Source: Panax quinquefolius (Eukaryota > Streptophyta > Magnoliopsida > Apiales > Araliaceae). Taken from it: 64,000 nucleotides of DNA. Below the pieces are notes generated by a model that was not told where the DNA came from, did not search any database, and was given only the letters and a program-made list of their open reading frames with translations. Made by a program: the position numbers and the translations under genes. Every line of letters begins with the position of its first letter. Within the stretch, counting starts at the first letter, position 1. Shown here piece by piece: positions 1 through 11,035 of this stretch. The stretch lies in assembly GCA_020205615.1 (NCBI GenBank), contig CM035166.1, positions 86,384,862 to 86,448,861 of the forward strand, written 5' to 3'.

Positions 1-319
1 TTATTTTTAACCAACTTATATTTGTCGCTTTCCTCATCCAATTGCTTTCACATGGAACCCACACACGGTCGCTACCATCGCATTTAATATTCCGACAAAG
101 ATTTAATATTCCACGACCAAACGAATATTCCCGACAAAGATTTAATATTCCACGACCAAACGAATATTCCCCGACAAAATGAATATTTTATAACCACTTG
201 CTTATTTTGAAATATTTATGATTTAACCCTTAACTATCCACATTAATCAAATCAACCCTTACTATTTCAAGATAATAAATAAAGGAAATTCCTTTTATTT
301 AAAAAATTTCGGTCTTACA
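1..319 (-). repeat. E1 3' LTR (partial)
   Basis: Ends in TCTTACA, the reverse complement of the LTR start TGTAAGA. It matches the right part of the E1 5' LTR (5801-6127) almost base for base, with small indels. It lies next to the polypurine tract. Its remaining part is outside the window. Confidence 0.9.
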
Positions 320-320
320 A

Positions 321-334
321 CCTCCCTTCCTTAT
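321..334 (-). other. Polypurine tract of E1
   Basis: On the minus strand the bases just before the LTR read TAAGGAAGGGAGG, matching the tract AAGGAGGGGAGG that sits before the E2 3' LTR. This is the expected primer for plus-strand DNA synthesis in LTR retrotransposons. Confidence 0.8.
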
Positions 335-1060
335 GAAATTTCGTCCTCGAAAAATCGACGATGACGACTCGGGTGTTTCAAAAGGTTAAGATACCTCGCT
401 TTCATTTTCGCTTCCAACTCCTGTGTCATTTCCTCAATAAAGATGGTTTCTCCACAAAACTTTAACTTATGGTATAACCTCGAGACATAAGTCATGTTCT
501 TTCTCTACAAAATCTTGACAGTACCTCCTCGTGACGTTAAGTCTTGGCTATCTCGTCCGGTTCTAACTCAATGACGTGTTTCGGGTCGTCCACATATTTA
601 CGTAACATCGACACGTGAAAAAACGTTATGAACACGCGCCATACTTGGTGGTAAAAACGAGTCTATAGGCCACAGCTCCTATTCGATCGAGAATTTCAAC
701 CGGATTAATAAATCGAAGGTTCGAGCTTTCCTCACCTCACCGATTCTCGCTTTTAAAATAACAACTTCGCAGACCTCCTTCTTCAAATTCATCACTCCCA
801 TTGTGTAGCTCGAATGCCTTTAACTTTATCGACAAAGTCGATTATACTCAGATATCATCACGCATCAGATATCATCACGCGGGTACCTAGAGTTTTCATC
901 TCCATCTCTATTATTTGTATATTATACTAAATTAGTCTTTGACAACATCGTACTTCAGATTTTGTATACGATCTTCTACTCAACACGCCACCTACCACGC
1001 TCGCTTTCCAGGATGGCATGGTCGTAACATGTTTAAATGAGTCTCCCCTCGAGTTCTTCA
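335..1060 (-). pseudogene. E1 pol remnant: RNase H traces, integrase C-terminus and chromodomain-like tail
   Basis: Minus-strand translation in shifting frames gives pieces of the integrase C-terminal region: a SMARVHNVF-like block near 590-640, a VKILWR.N-like block near 410-470, and a tail ending in the basic MKARYL.LLK block near 360-390. In Tekay-clade elements this region ends in a chromodomain that guides integration; the family statement is prior knowledge. Stops and frameshifts are frequent, and the zinc-binding and catalytic core of integrase cannot be found, so the piece is dead. RNase H is represented only by short similarity near 850-1050. Confidence 0.6.
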
Positions 1061-1079
1061 AGCTCTTCCCACATTCCTC

Positions 1080-2010
1080 GCTCCATTCGAATTTTGTATC
1101 TCTACGAGTTAGCTACGTTAATGGAATAGCGATTCGAGAATATCCTTCAACGTATTCCGATAATAACCAACTAAGCTTCTAGAAAACTACGATTTCGACA
1201 TCGACTTAGGTTGTTCTCAATCGTGACTCATATCCCAATCTTGGATAAAGACGTCACAATGACACCTATTAGTTTACTATCGCATCTAATACGACGTCCC
1301 CTCACAGAGAGTCAGCTTAGTGAATTCCACAAAGGAAGTCACAAGATAAAGGCTCAGTACCAAATTCTATAGTTGAATTTTAACTCCTCAAGTTCAATAG
1401 AGCCATTCGATATGAGATTTTAGAAATGAGTTTTTCAGAGGGTTCAAAGTCGATACAAAATTTAATATCGATCTTTGGGAGTAAGTTTAATAAATTCTTC
1501 AGAAATACGTCAGAAAAATCAATAACAACAAGAATATTATTCAAATCGGCGTGTCTTTATTCAAATCCATAACACGGACTAAGAAAACTCGACATCCAGT
1601 AATAAACGAATGACTTCATGGCTTGATATGAAAATGTTTGATTACAATGGTTTGATTGCTTGAATTCAATAACAAAGTTGCTTAGGAATATGAAAACTAA
1701 CAACCTTACATAAAAGCAATCAATTTCGCATGATGAGTAGTTAACCAATCAATCCCAAAAATCACATCAAAAGCAAATATCTCTATAGAAATAAGGTTAA
1801 CAGTAATGTGATAGTGCCAACTCGAATCAAGCAAGATTTATAAACAACGGATGTAATGAAAGTTTCTCCTAACTAATTCTCCATAAATAGGTCAAAGTCT
1901 AATTTCTCCGTAGTCAAGTTCAAACGCTGAGCGCAAAGCAAGAGAGATAAAAGAATGGGTAGAACCCAGATTCAGTAAGGTATAAACTTCGCAAGAATTT
2001 ATAATTAACT
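1080..2010 (-). pseudogene. E1 protease and RT stub, RT core deleted
   Basis: The protease active-site block is legible on the minus strand near 1955-2000 as LLNLGSTHSF, where most retroviral-type proteases have D-S/T-G; both the Asp and the following residue differ. The protease C-terminus follows (FGIDWLTTHHA near 1740-1770). After that come the MALLNL block that begins RT (about 1395-1415) and then, near 1100-1240, the end of RT (SLLEA..VIIG-like). The central RT motifs including the catalytic FIDD box are missing, an internal deletion of several hundred bases relative to E2. Stops and frameshifts occur throughout. Confidence 0.65.
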
Positions 2011-2049
2011 AACCCGTGCTAACTTCGCTCGTTCCTCAGATTTTGACCT

Positions 2050-3250
2050 GGTCACTTACAAACGCTTCTTCCAAGAACCGCTGACTTTGACTTTTCCGGG
2101 ACATCCTTTCGAGTCACCATTCGGGCTGGATCGTTTTTCATATCGCATAATCTCGAAAGCGATATGTCCTTCTTTCCACAATTATAGCATACCTTAAACT
2201 GCTAGGGCAATTTAATGATATGTCCCTCTTCCCCAAGATTTGTAACATACGACCGATGGTCTTTCTCCTCCCTTCGAACCAGCTTGCCGCCACCGGGCGC
2301 CGACGCCTTCACATGGTCGCCATTGAATCTCCTCTTTAAAATCTCCTCCCAACTCGCTTCTTCTATTTTTCATGGCCACGATTACCACCGAGTGGTTACC
2401 GCTTTGTCCGTATTCTTTTTCTCCATTGGTTATCGTTATTCGATGACTTCTATCTTTGGTATGATCCTCGTTATGGTCCCTCATTGAACGTACTCGTTAT
2501 CTCGCTTCTAACAACCGAGCCTCGCTTACAACATCTCAATAGAGAGAAAATTTACGAGAATGAGATATCGACGTACGTTTCAAACCTCTTAAACATCCCG
2601 CGCCATACGCTCCTCATTCTCCACCAAATGAGGTGTAAACTCGGATAACTCCGCGAACTTCATCAGATCGGGACCGCCATGTTATTCTCGCTCCGCCTAA
2701 TAAACTCCACTTCCTTCATACGATTTAATACTTTCGTGGAAGTACTTGTCATTGAACGCTTTTCAAACGTCCTCCCACGACACGCCGAAAGGTAATGGAT
2801 TGGGTACGCTTCACGATTCCTACCAAAGAATCCTTTCGCCACGGAACATAAAAGTAGCGAATGGAACTTTCGTTTCTTCGCATCCCAAGACATCGAATAT
2901 CTTCGTAATTTGTTTGACCCATGTTTCCGCCATAATCGGATCGGCTTTTCCTTAAATTCGTGGTCCCAACTTCGAATCGCTTCGGGTCGGACCACCCGTG
3001 AATCGCTATCATTTCCTCCTATATTTTGAACACAAGTCTCCTCGTCTCGATTTTGCATGAATCGCAAAAAACTTCTAAACATTCCCTCGTTCATCATCCG
3101 CCAGCTTGGTGTTGTTCACAGGAGGAACATTGCCACTGCCAGCACGCTCTCCTCGCAGGTGAGTACAGCATCTCCACGGCCTCATTTACTCCATCGTTAA
3201 TATTCTCGGCCGACATTCTCAAATACCGTCATAAAACAAGGGTTAATTAA
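2050..3250 (-). pseudogene. E1 gag pseudogene
   Basis: An open stretch on the minus strand (3097 down to 2663) contains the gag core: a SWDAKKRKF block and the downstream MKEVEFIRR block, both shared with Y gag (MMSWDAQEAKG, HMKEVEFIKLEQ). The region that should hold the CCHC zinc knuckle (about 2160-2330) is frameshifted, and the Cys/His spacing is lost. Gag packages the element RNA into particles; this copy cannot do so. A plus-strand open frame over 2215-2487 is only its shadow. Confidence 0.65.
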
Positions 3251-3940
3251 GGAAATCAATCACATAATACCCCTATATAATACGACCAACCAACAAATAA
3301 GCTTAGGTAGACACACTAGCGAAGGATTTACTGCCTCCTCCTAGTTTTATTCCCGATCTCCGCATGGAGATCATATCCCTAAGCTCGATATTAACCGTGA
3401 CGACCCCAAAATAGGTCCATTCCATCCAACCCATTCTCGAAGTCGCCAAATACATGGTATGTAAACAACTACAACTTTATTATTACAACAAGAAACTGTG
3501 AGTTTAAATACAAATATTATCTTCTAGATAATATTTATACTCAAATAAATCCTCATCACATTTATCGATACATTATTTTACAAAAATGGTGAGGACTACT
3601 AAACAATCCTTTCTAAAACCTTCATTCCATACCCCACTGCAGTACTCGCTTATATTCTCGCCTCCCGAGAAGAATGGAACAAAAAGGAAAAGGTGAGCTC
3701 AACTAGCTCAAGAAGAATATTATGACTAAGATAATATACAACAAATTATCGTTAGTCTTCAACAGGAAAAATTTAATAGAATACAATAGACAACAAGTTT
3801 CAGATCAATATTCGCGAATGAAATAATAATTCATGTAAGAGTTACGTAGAGAATGAAATCTACTATAATCTATGAATTTAAAATCCATCATCAATATTTT
3901 ATCCTCGTAACATCAATCAATATTCATCTCAAATCAAACA

Positions 3941-4140
3941 TTCATCTTTGCACTACTGTGCCAAAGATATTCATCGATCGGTCATGTTCATCTCAACACC
4001 TGTTCATCTTTGCACTACAGGCCAAAGATATTCATCAGTTGGTCATGTTCATTTAAACACCTGCTCATCTTTGCACTACAAAGCCAAAGATATTCTTCAG
4101 AAATCATTCATCTTTGCACTACAGGCCAAAGATATTCAAT
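3941..4140 (-). repeat. Four hairpin repeats with core TGCACTAC in E1 LTR
   Basis: Four copies of CATCTTTGCACTAC..GCCAAAGAT start near 3942, 4004, 4065 and 4109. Each contains the inverted pair ATCTTTG / CAAAGAT around a 10-base loop. On the element strand the core reads GGC(C/T)(C/T)GTAGTGCA. Equivalent repeats occur in the E2, S and Y LTRs. Confidence 0.8.
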
Positions 4141-4380
4141 AATATCATCATTTAAGACTGAGGATGATGAAAAATATTTTTAAAGAACGAATCCAGTGAA
4201 ACAAAATGACAAGGATTAAGGATTTATGATTCAGTACTTTGTTTTATCCATGTCCAACAATACCTCAAAATAATCATAGTGAAGTAAAATTCAAGAATGA
4301 TCAAAACATGGATACAATCAAAGCTAGTATCCGAATAGATATTTTAGATTTAAAAGAAAAATTTTCATTTTTCTATGAAT

Positions 4381-4575
4381 AAAGGCCGTATTCGTGAATA
4401 AGGTCAGATATCGTGAATAAAGGCCGTAGATACGTGAATAGTAACTCTCGACACCAAAAGATAGAAATTCCACAAAAAACATTTTCACGCTTCACTTAAT
4501 AGTACTCGTGAATAAGAACTCGTGAATAAGAACTCATGAATAGTAATCGTGAATAAGAACTCATGAATAGTAACC
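4381..4575 (-). repeat. Degenerate tandem repeat, unit about 14-18 bp (CGTGAATAAGAACT)
   Basis: The strings CGTGAATAAGAACTCGTGAA and CATGAATAGTAA recur about ten times with small changes between 4381 and 4575, in the 5' UTR part of the E1 LTR. Expansion by slippage is the simplest explanation. Confidence 0.65.
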
Positions 4576-4847
4576 CCGACATGAAAAAGTTCCAAATTTG
4601 ATAAAAAGTACCAACCAATATTTTAAAGATAATGATATCAAGAATTAATATCATTTGAGAAGAAAATAACATCCCTTACCTCAAAGAATCAAGATTTCCG
4701 GAAGGAAAGGCTCAAGTGATGCCGAATGAAACTCAGATCAACAAAGAACTCTCAAAGTATCTAAATACTCACAAAATACGCCAATAATATAGAGAGAAAG
4801 AGAGAAAACTTTGTTTTCGTGTGATTTTCAATTCTAACTTAGCCCTC

Positions 4848-4855
4848 TATTTATA
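4848..4855 (-). promoter_or_regulatory. TATA box of E1 LTR promoter
   Basis: Minus-strand TATAAATA in the context TTCCTATAAATAGAG, followed by a pyrimidine-rich CTCTCTTTCTC leader. The same context appears in the E2, S and Y LTRs at the equivalent place, so this is the probable U3/R border. Confidence 0.75.
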
Positions 4856-6127
4856 GGAAAATGTTAGCCCTACCAAGCAGATTTGACAACACTGCCACCG
4901 ATGGCTTTACTCGCTACTATTGCCACCCACCACATTTGAAATAAAATTCAGCACATTTTTTCACCAACCACAAGTGGGGCCCACTCAATTCTAGAATTTT
5001 CCACCAAAATCAATTATAACCCTGATTTCCGAATCAGACACCTCTTAAAATTCATAACAAATCATTCGTTCATTTTTAACGGTTCAAAATTTGTGGACAT
5101 ATACTCAACTTATATATGTATAACATATCCAAAAATTACAATGATCCAACGGTCGGATTAAAAATTATTACCCCCGCAATATATCTCAAAACCCCTGATT
5201 TAATTTTTAATACCTCCAATCCGATAAAATACTGATAAAACACCTCAACATTAATTCCTTCATTAATAACCACATAAATAAATCCATCATTTATATTCAT
5301 ATAAAATAAATATTTCCTTATCATATGAATCAATAATTAATTATTCACAAATAATATTACGTAATCACAATTATACATACAACCAGCCGCTCCTGAGAAA
5401 GAGGGGCTTTCCAATAAGGATCTCTCCTCATCGGGCGCCGCAATTAGGTGACCAAACCTCTCCTTAGGATGTAACTTTCTAGACATCGCCAATAATGTTA
5501 TCTAATAATATTATTCAAATAATATGAATTATTGATCCGATAATGGGAAATCACAAGCAAGTTGACAATTATTGAACAACAATAATATAAAATATCAACG
5601 CAAAGAATTATTGAATCAATAAAATAAAATATTGAACAAGAATTCATTGTGAAAATTATTGAGTAAAGGCTATCTTACGCATTTAATCAATAATTCAACA
5701 ATATTGCTGTAACAGTGTGCCTTCATCAGCAACCATGCAGACATCAGTATTTTAACCACCGGGTATTCCAAAGCCTTTTAATTCAGAATAACTACGCCGT
5801 TATTTTTAACCAACTTATATTTGTCGCTTTCCTCATCCAATCGCTCACATGGGCCCACACACGGTGTCGCTAGCCATCGCATTTAATATTCCCCGACAAA
5901 GCATTTAATATTCCATTTACCAAACGAATATTCTCGATGCATTTAATATTCCACGACCAAACGAATATTCCCCGACAAAAATGAATATTTTATAACCACT
6001 TGCTTATTTTGAAATATTTGCGTATTTAACCCTTAACTATCCACATTAATCAAATCAACCCTTACTATTTCAAGATAATAAATAAAGGAAATTCCTTTTT
6101 ATTTAAAAAAAATTTCGGGGTCTTACA

Positions 6128-6420
6128 TGCATGATCCAAGTTGGCACTATCACATTATCTGTTGATCTTATATCTTTAAAGATACTTTCTTTTGATGTGA
6201 TTTTAGGAATTGATTGGTTAACCACTCATCATGCCAAAATTGATTGTTTACGTAAGGTTGTTAGTTTTCATATTCCTAACCAACCGTATAATTAATTCAA
6301 ACAACTAAACCACTAAAATCAGTCACTATCATATCAAGCCATAAAACTATTCGATTATTGAAAAACGGATGTCAAGCTTTCTTAGCCCATGTTATGGATT
6401 TGAACAAAGACAAGTGAGAT
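6128..6420 (+). pseudogene. E2 protease C-terminal fragment
   Basis: Reads IQVGTITLSVDLISL then the block VILGIDWLTTHHAKIDC typical of the end of gypsy retropepsins, up to about 6290. The N-terminal half with the catalytic Asp is cut off at 6127 by E1. Frameshifts follow before the protease-RT linker (AFLAHVMDLNKDK near 6370-6420). Confidence 0.75.
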
Positions 6421-7300
6421 TTGAATAATATTTCTGTTGTTAGAGAATTTCCTGATGTATTTCCTGAAGAACTTCCCGGTCTACCCCCAGAACGTGATGT
6501 TGAATTCTTTATTGACTTTGACCCGGGTACAAAACCCATTTCTAAAACCCCATATTGAATGGCTCCTATTGAAATTCAGGAGTTAAAAGTCCAACTACAG
6601 GAGTTATTAGACATTGGTTTCATTCGTCCTAGTACATCTCCTTGGGGTGCTCCTATTTTATTCGTAAAGAAGAAAGACGGGAGTATGCGACTTTGTATTG
6701 ACTACCGAGAATTGAACCATGTCACCATCAAGAATAGGTATCCGTTACCTCGCATTGATGACCTGTTCGACCAGTTGCAAGGAGCACAATTTTTTTCAAA
6801 GATCGATCTTCATTCTGGATATCATCATCTGAAGATTAAAACTGATGATATTTCAAAGACTGACTTCAGAACTCGGTACGGGCATTATGAATTCTTACTC
6901 ATGTCTTTTGGATTGACTAATGCTCCTGCTGCTTTCATGGATATGATGAACCGAGTATTCAAGGAATATTTGGATCAGTTCGTTGTTGTCTTTATTGATG
7001 ACATCCTCATCTATTCCAAAAGCCATGAAGATCATGAGCACCATTTGAAGCTGATACTTGAAAGGCTTCATGAAAACAAACTTTATGCCAAGCTGAAGAA
7101 ATGCGAGTTCTGGCTTGAGGAAGTAGCATTCCTTGGGCACATGGTGTCAAAACATAGAGTATCTGTTGACCCGGCGAAGATTGAAGCAGTACAAAGTTGG
7201 GAGCAACCAAAGTCGGTGACCAAAGTGTGTAGCTTTCTGGGCTTAGCTGGTTATTATCGAAGATTCGTGGAAAGATTTTCTCGAATCGCTACTCTGTTAA
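6421..7300 (+). pseudogene. E2 reverse transcriptase, nearly intact, cut at C-terminus by S
   Basis: From 6430 the linker [17 protein letters not shown] leads into RT. One stop (TGA at 6556-6558) stands where relatives have Arg (PYRMAP), fitting CGA to TGA. From 6559 there are 247 open codons: [17 protein letters not shown], the Asp-containing [13 protein letters not shown] (motif A) near residue 75, [12 protein letters not shown] (motif B), the catalytic [12 protein letters not shown] (motif C) near residue 145, FLGH, and the thumb [11 protein letters not shown] at the end. All RT motifs are present. The frame is broken at 7300 by the solo LTR and resumes in register at 10311 when one GTTAA is counted. 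Reverse transcriptase copies the element RNA into DNA. Confidence 0.9.
7296..7300. other. Target site duplication of S, left copy (GTTAA)
   Basis: Five bases identical to 10311-10315; together with TG..CA ends they define the insertion exactly. Confidence 0.9.
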
Positions 7301-8289
7301 TGTAAGACCCCAACTTTTTAAATAAAGATTAAATTTTCTCAAAATATATTTTTGAATATTATGGTGTGAATTTGATATAATGTTATAGTTGTGGGTAATA
7401 TTTACAAATTTTGCAAAGTACGCAAGTTGTTATATAATATTAGATTGGTTTGGGAATATTCGTTTTAACAGGGGAATATTCGCATAACCAAGACAATCAT
7501 TGGTGGACCCCCACCCCCCCCACAATGTAATTATCATTTGATCGAGAAAACGACAAAAATACTTTATGAAAATAACGATAGAAGTTTTACCGTTAACTGT
7601 TGAACTACCCGATAATAAAAGTACGAAGAATACGGCATCGGTTGCATAGTAGCACACAAGATTGATTATTGATGCTTACGTGATAAGTCACCCGCTTATA
7701 CTCAATTATTGCTACAAAGAATTGTCAGATCATCATATCTCATATTATTGATTCGATTATCATCATAAGATTATCCGCATAATATGTTATTTTATTAAAT
7801 CAATAATTGAGACGACAAAGTTATTCATATTATTAAATTGCAATATTTACAATGTCTAGAAGTTCTGTCAAGGAGAGGTTTGGTCACCTAATTGCGCACC
7901 AATATGGAGAAATCCATATTGGAAAGCCCCCTCTTTCCTGGGAACGACCTGGTTGATAAATATTGTGATTTATAATAATAATGATGAATGTTATTAAAAT
8001 TGAAGTTGTGTTCGGAGTTGAATTTGGAGACGCAGACGTGATATTTGAGTCCGGAGCGATGAAATTAGTAAAAATAGTTTATAAACAGAAATTTTTTTAG
8101 AATTCACTATTTGGTCAAAAAGTCGACAGTTGACTTTTTCGAGAAAAGTCAAACTTCAAAATTTCAAATTTTATATTTTTGTTAAAAAAAATAGTTTCAT
8201 TGTGTTGAAATTATTTGTGTTAGTGAAAATCGACAATTATTTCGATAATAATTGATGTCTGGAGGTTATATTGACCAATCGGATATTTA

Positions 8290-8545
8290 ACCGGATAAAT
8301 GAGCAATTGATTGCTATTATTTCACATGATTATAACTATTTGTTCACATGTGTATACTATTATTTCACATTCTTGTTACTATTACGGGAGTTGGTGTAAG
8401 ATTGATAATACTTGCATGACTAAGTTAAAAATGGAGGTATGTATGGAGGTACTATCTTTGTAATTCAGATTTTCACATGTTCAGTAACTATTGATTCACA
8501 TAATTTACTATTGAATCACATTATTTACTATTAGGTGAGGTGGTG
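8290..8545 (+). repeat. Imperfect repeat of TTACTATT / TTCACAT units in S U3
   Basis: The words ACTATT and TTCACAT alternate about eight times upstream of the TATA box. It sits where the Y LTRs carry their 19-bp TAATTACTATCGACGAAG array, suggesting a fast-changing enhancer-like block; that role is inference. Confidence 0.5.
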
Positions 8546-8652
8546 CAAGTTTGATAATACTTCCATGACTAAATTAAAAATAAAGGAAAAGTTGGAGGTA
8601 TTGATCGTAATTTTTCGAGCCCAAAAACGCAATTATCGAAACTATATTTTTC

Positions 8653-8660
8653 TATAAATA
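8653..8660 (+). promoter_or_regulatory. TATA box of S LTR
   Basis: TATAAATA in the context TTTTCTATAAATAGAAG, about 1350 bases into the LTR, with the leader starting soon after. Confidence 0.7.
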
Positions 8661-8819
8661 GAAGCTCATTCTTCCTTCATTTCTCACCAATTCACAAAAG
8701 CTTTAGAGCGATTATTATAGAGAGAAATTATAGAAAGAAGAAGAGAAGTCTGCTACCTCACTATTCCAAAGATCCAGCTTTTTCTAAAGGTAGGAGTATT
8801 ATTTCTTTCTTATCCATGA

Positions 8820-9290
8820 AGAGAACTTCTATTATTCCATTCTTTATTATTTTGTTGGAATAACCTGTATACGCGTGCTACCCTATACTTGGTGAAATTC
8901 TTCTGTTGTTCCATTCTTTATCATTCTGTTGGAACATCCCGCTCAATGCGTTCTACGCGGGACCGGGTTTAAATCTTTATTATTACATTTGAATATCCTC
9001 GTCAGGCATTTTACGCCGGACCGATTCCGTCTTTATTATTCTCATTGGAATATCCATGCTTCATGCGTTCTACGCTTGGATTCGATTCCGTCTTTTATTA
9101 TTCTCATTGGAATATCCTGCTCATGCGTTTACGCCGGACCGATTAAAATTTTTATTATTCGCATTGAATATCCCGTCTGCATGCTTTTTTACTTGGGACC
9201 GATTTCGTTATTTATTATTCTATTGGAATAACTCACTGCATGGGTCTATCGCATGCTCGGTGATTTCTTTTGTTATTCCATTCCTTATTA
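8820..9290 (+). repeat. About seven imperfect 60-70 bp tandem repeats in S LTR
   Basis: Each unit has a TTTATTATTCTCATTGGAATATCC-like segment followed by a GCTCATGCGTT.TACGC.GGACCGATT-like segment. Open frames over 8929-9313 are only products of this repeat. The same kind of repeat (reverse orientation) occupies 35500-35780 and 43030-43380 in Y. Confidence 0.75.
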
Positions 9291-9639
9291 TACTCGGTTG
9301 GTTAAAGTTTTGATTTCTATACTCCATGAAATTAGTGGAATATCCTCGATATTCAAGGCTCCATCCAAGATCTTTTCATGGAAATACTCTTCCGAGCATT
9401 CTTGAATTTTACTCTACAAAGCAAAGATCATGTTGACAATTTGGATGTTATTAGTTCTCGGATAAAATAATTCTTGAACTTGTTTTATTAAATTCTTATA
9501 TCATTGTCATCATCCTCATGTTTATATTTTGTTGAAAGTCATCTGTGGGCCTATAAAGTGAATAGATGGACTTCGTATGATTATTATAATCGAGGATTAT
9601 TGTTGTAATCATGACCGTAATGTTACAAATGATGTGATA

Positions 9640-9790
9640 AAAGTCCTCATTGGCTCGTAGTGCATTGATGGATGATTGTTGGCATGATCATGACCATTAT
9701 TGAATACACAAATATTCTTGGCCCGTAGTGCATGGATAATTGTGGTCGTGATACTAAAGAATATCCTTGGCAGTAGTAGTGTGGGGTGAT
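9640..9790 (+). repeat. GTAGTGCA-core repeats in S LTR
   Basis: GGCTCGTAGTGCA (to 9664) and GGCCCGTAGTGCA (to 9732) plus a weaker copy near 9770, the same core as the hairpin repeats in E1 and E2. Confidence 0.65.
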
Positions 9791-10310
9791 TCGATGATTT
9801 TGATTATTTATTAAGCTGAGTCCCAGCGATAAAAGTGATGAAAAACCTTTTATTCTCTACTTGACTCTTTTAATGGATTGCTTGTTCCGCTGCAGTTAAA
9901 CTTGATGGTTGTTATATTGTATCAGTTTAACACTGTTGAAGGCTAACAATAATATATTCTGCATTATCTTAGTCATAATATTTCCTATTGGGCTAGTTGA
10001 GCTCACCCTTTTACATTTATTGTTCTCTTCAAGAAATGAGAACGTAGCAGGGACTAGTCGGGGAACGGAGTGACGGACCAGATGATAGAATTAGTAGTTC
10101 TCACTATTCAGTGAAATAGTGGAAAATAAATGTAATAATATTGAATTTGAGTTTATATATTGTCTAGACGACAATATTTGTATTAAAACTCACAGCTTAT
10201 GTTTTGTCGTACTTTACACGACAGTTGTATAATTAAGTTGTATTTGTATTCTGTACCATGTATTTGACGACTCAGAATAGGTGATGTATACCTATTTTGG
10301 GGGCGTCACA

Positions 10311-10315
10311 GTTAA
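10311..10315. other. Target site duplication of S, right copy (GTTAA)
   Basis: Matches 7296-7300. Keeping one copy restores the pol reading frame across the junction (RIATLL to TQLTRKD). Confidence 0.9.
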
Positions 10316-11035
10316 CTCAGTTGACTCGGAAAGATACAAAATTCGTATGGAGTGAGGAATGCGAGAAGAGTTTTCAAGAGCTCAAGAGGAGACTCATTTC
10401 GGCACATGTTCTGGCAATACCATCTGGTACGGATGGATTTGTTATATACAAATGATGCTTCGTGCAAAGGGTTAGGATGCGTTCTCATGCAACATGGGAA
10501 AGTCATAGCCTATGCCTCACGACAACTCAAAGAATATGAGAGAAATTATCTTACTCATGATCTAGAGTGGCAAAGCAATGATTTATGCGTTGAAAATTTG
10601 GAGACACTACTTGTATGGGGAGAAAGTGGAGATTTATACGGACCATAAAAGCCTCAAATATTTCTTCACCCAAAAGAACTCAACATGCGGCAACGACGTT
10701 GGCTTGAAATGTTGAAAGATTACGATCATACCATTCAATACCATCCTGGAAAAGCGAACGTAGTAGCTGACGCATTGAGTAGAAGATCATATGCGAGTAC
10801 GAGTGCGATATTGTCAATTCAAATGCCCATTCTGTATGACTTGCAAAGGATGGAGGTAGAATTAAAGACTCTAGGGACCCACATGATGATGGCGAATATA
10901 CGAGTAGAACCGACTTTAATCGATAAAGTTAAAGTCGCTGCTCTCAAGCTACTACGGACTCAAGCCGATATATATGAAGAAGAAAGTGCAAGAAGGAGTT
11001 ATTCCAGAAGCGAGAATCGATGAAAAGGAATACTT
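10311..11035 (+). pseudogene. E2 RNase H and connection domain, frameshifted
   Basis: Picks up the pol frame: [15 protein letters not shown], then the RNase H start where the usual T/D-DAS block reads [16 protein letters not shown] (10447-10500), and [16 protein letters not shown] frameshift near 10565 precedes the next RNase H block, with [14 protein letters not shown] in another frame (10625-10670). Then [33 protein letters not shown] (10685-10790) closes the domain with its final Asp. Downstream to 11023 is the linker toward integrase ([18 protein letters not shown]). RNase H removes the RNA strand after copying. At least two frameshifts make this copy inactive. Confidence 0.85.

Larger units (their letters stand above)
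1..6127 (-). mobile_element. E1: Tekay-type Ty3/gypsy element, internally deleted, 3' LTR cut by window edge
   Basis: The first 319 bases closely match 5801-6127, so these are the two LTRs of one minus-strand element; the outer part of the left LTR lies before the window. The interior (320-3395) holds, on the minus strand, gag, protease, a short RT stub, RNase H traces and the integrase C-terminus, in the order gag-PR-RT-RH-INT expected of Ty3/gypsy. Only about 3.1 kb of interior remains, so much of RT and the integrase core is gone. A degraded primer site (near 3383-3393) and a clear polypurine tract (321-334) flank the interior. Sequence right of 6127 is the middle of E2's protease, so E1 inserted into E2. 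Assignment to Tekay/Del is inferred from long LTRs and the chromodomain-type tail. Confidence 0.85.
3396..6127 (-). repeat. E1 5' LTR, about 2.73 kb
   Basis: In element sense it starts TGTAAGACCCCG at 6127 and ends GTCACG near 3396, next to a decayed primer site. It carries a TATA box (4848-4855), a likely splice donor GAG|GTAAGG at 4679, a block of 18-bp repeats (4381-4575) and the CTTTGCACTAC hairpin repeats (3941-4140). Its layout matches the E2 LTR. No gene lies in it. Confidence 0.85.
8790..9895 (+). other. Putative leader intron in S LTR
   Basis: Donor AAAG|GTAGGA at 8790 and acceptor TTCCGCTGCAG ending at 9895 have good plant splice signals, and the acceptor follows a stretch (ACTCTTTTAATGGATTGCT) also found before the E2 acceptor at 14449. 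Homologous signals exist in Y. Splicing is inferred, not shown. Confidence 0.45.
7301..10310 (+). mobile_element. S: solo LTR, 3010 bp, Tekay type (Y subfamily)
   Basis: Begins TGTAAGACCCCAAC and ends GGGGGCGTCACA, flanked on both sides by GTTAA (7296-7300 and 10311-10315), a 5-bp target duplication. No internal domain accompanies it, so it is best read as the product of recombination between two LTRs. Its first 150 bases closely match the reverse complement of the Y LTR end (44679 downward), so it belongs with Y rather than with E1/E2. It holds a TATA box, putative leader intron and tandem repeats. It carries no gene. Confidence 0.92.

Noticed and set aside
2215..2487. 90-codon open frames on both strands
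   Set aside because: They overlap the E1 gag knuckle/linker region read on the minus strand; neither shows a motif, and the plus frame is a shadow.
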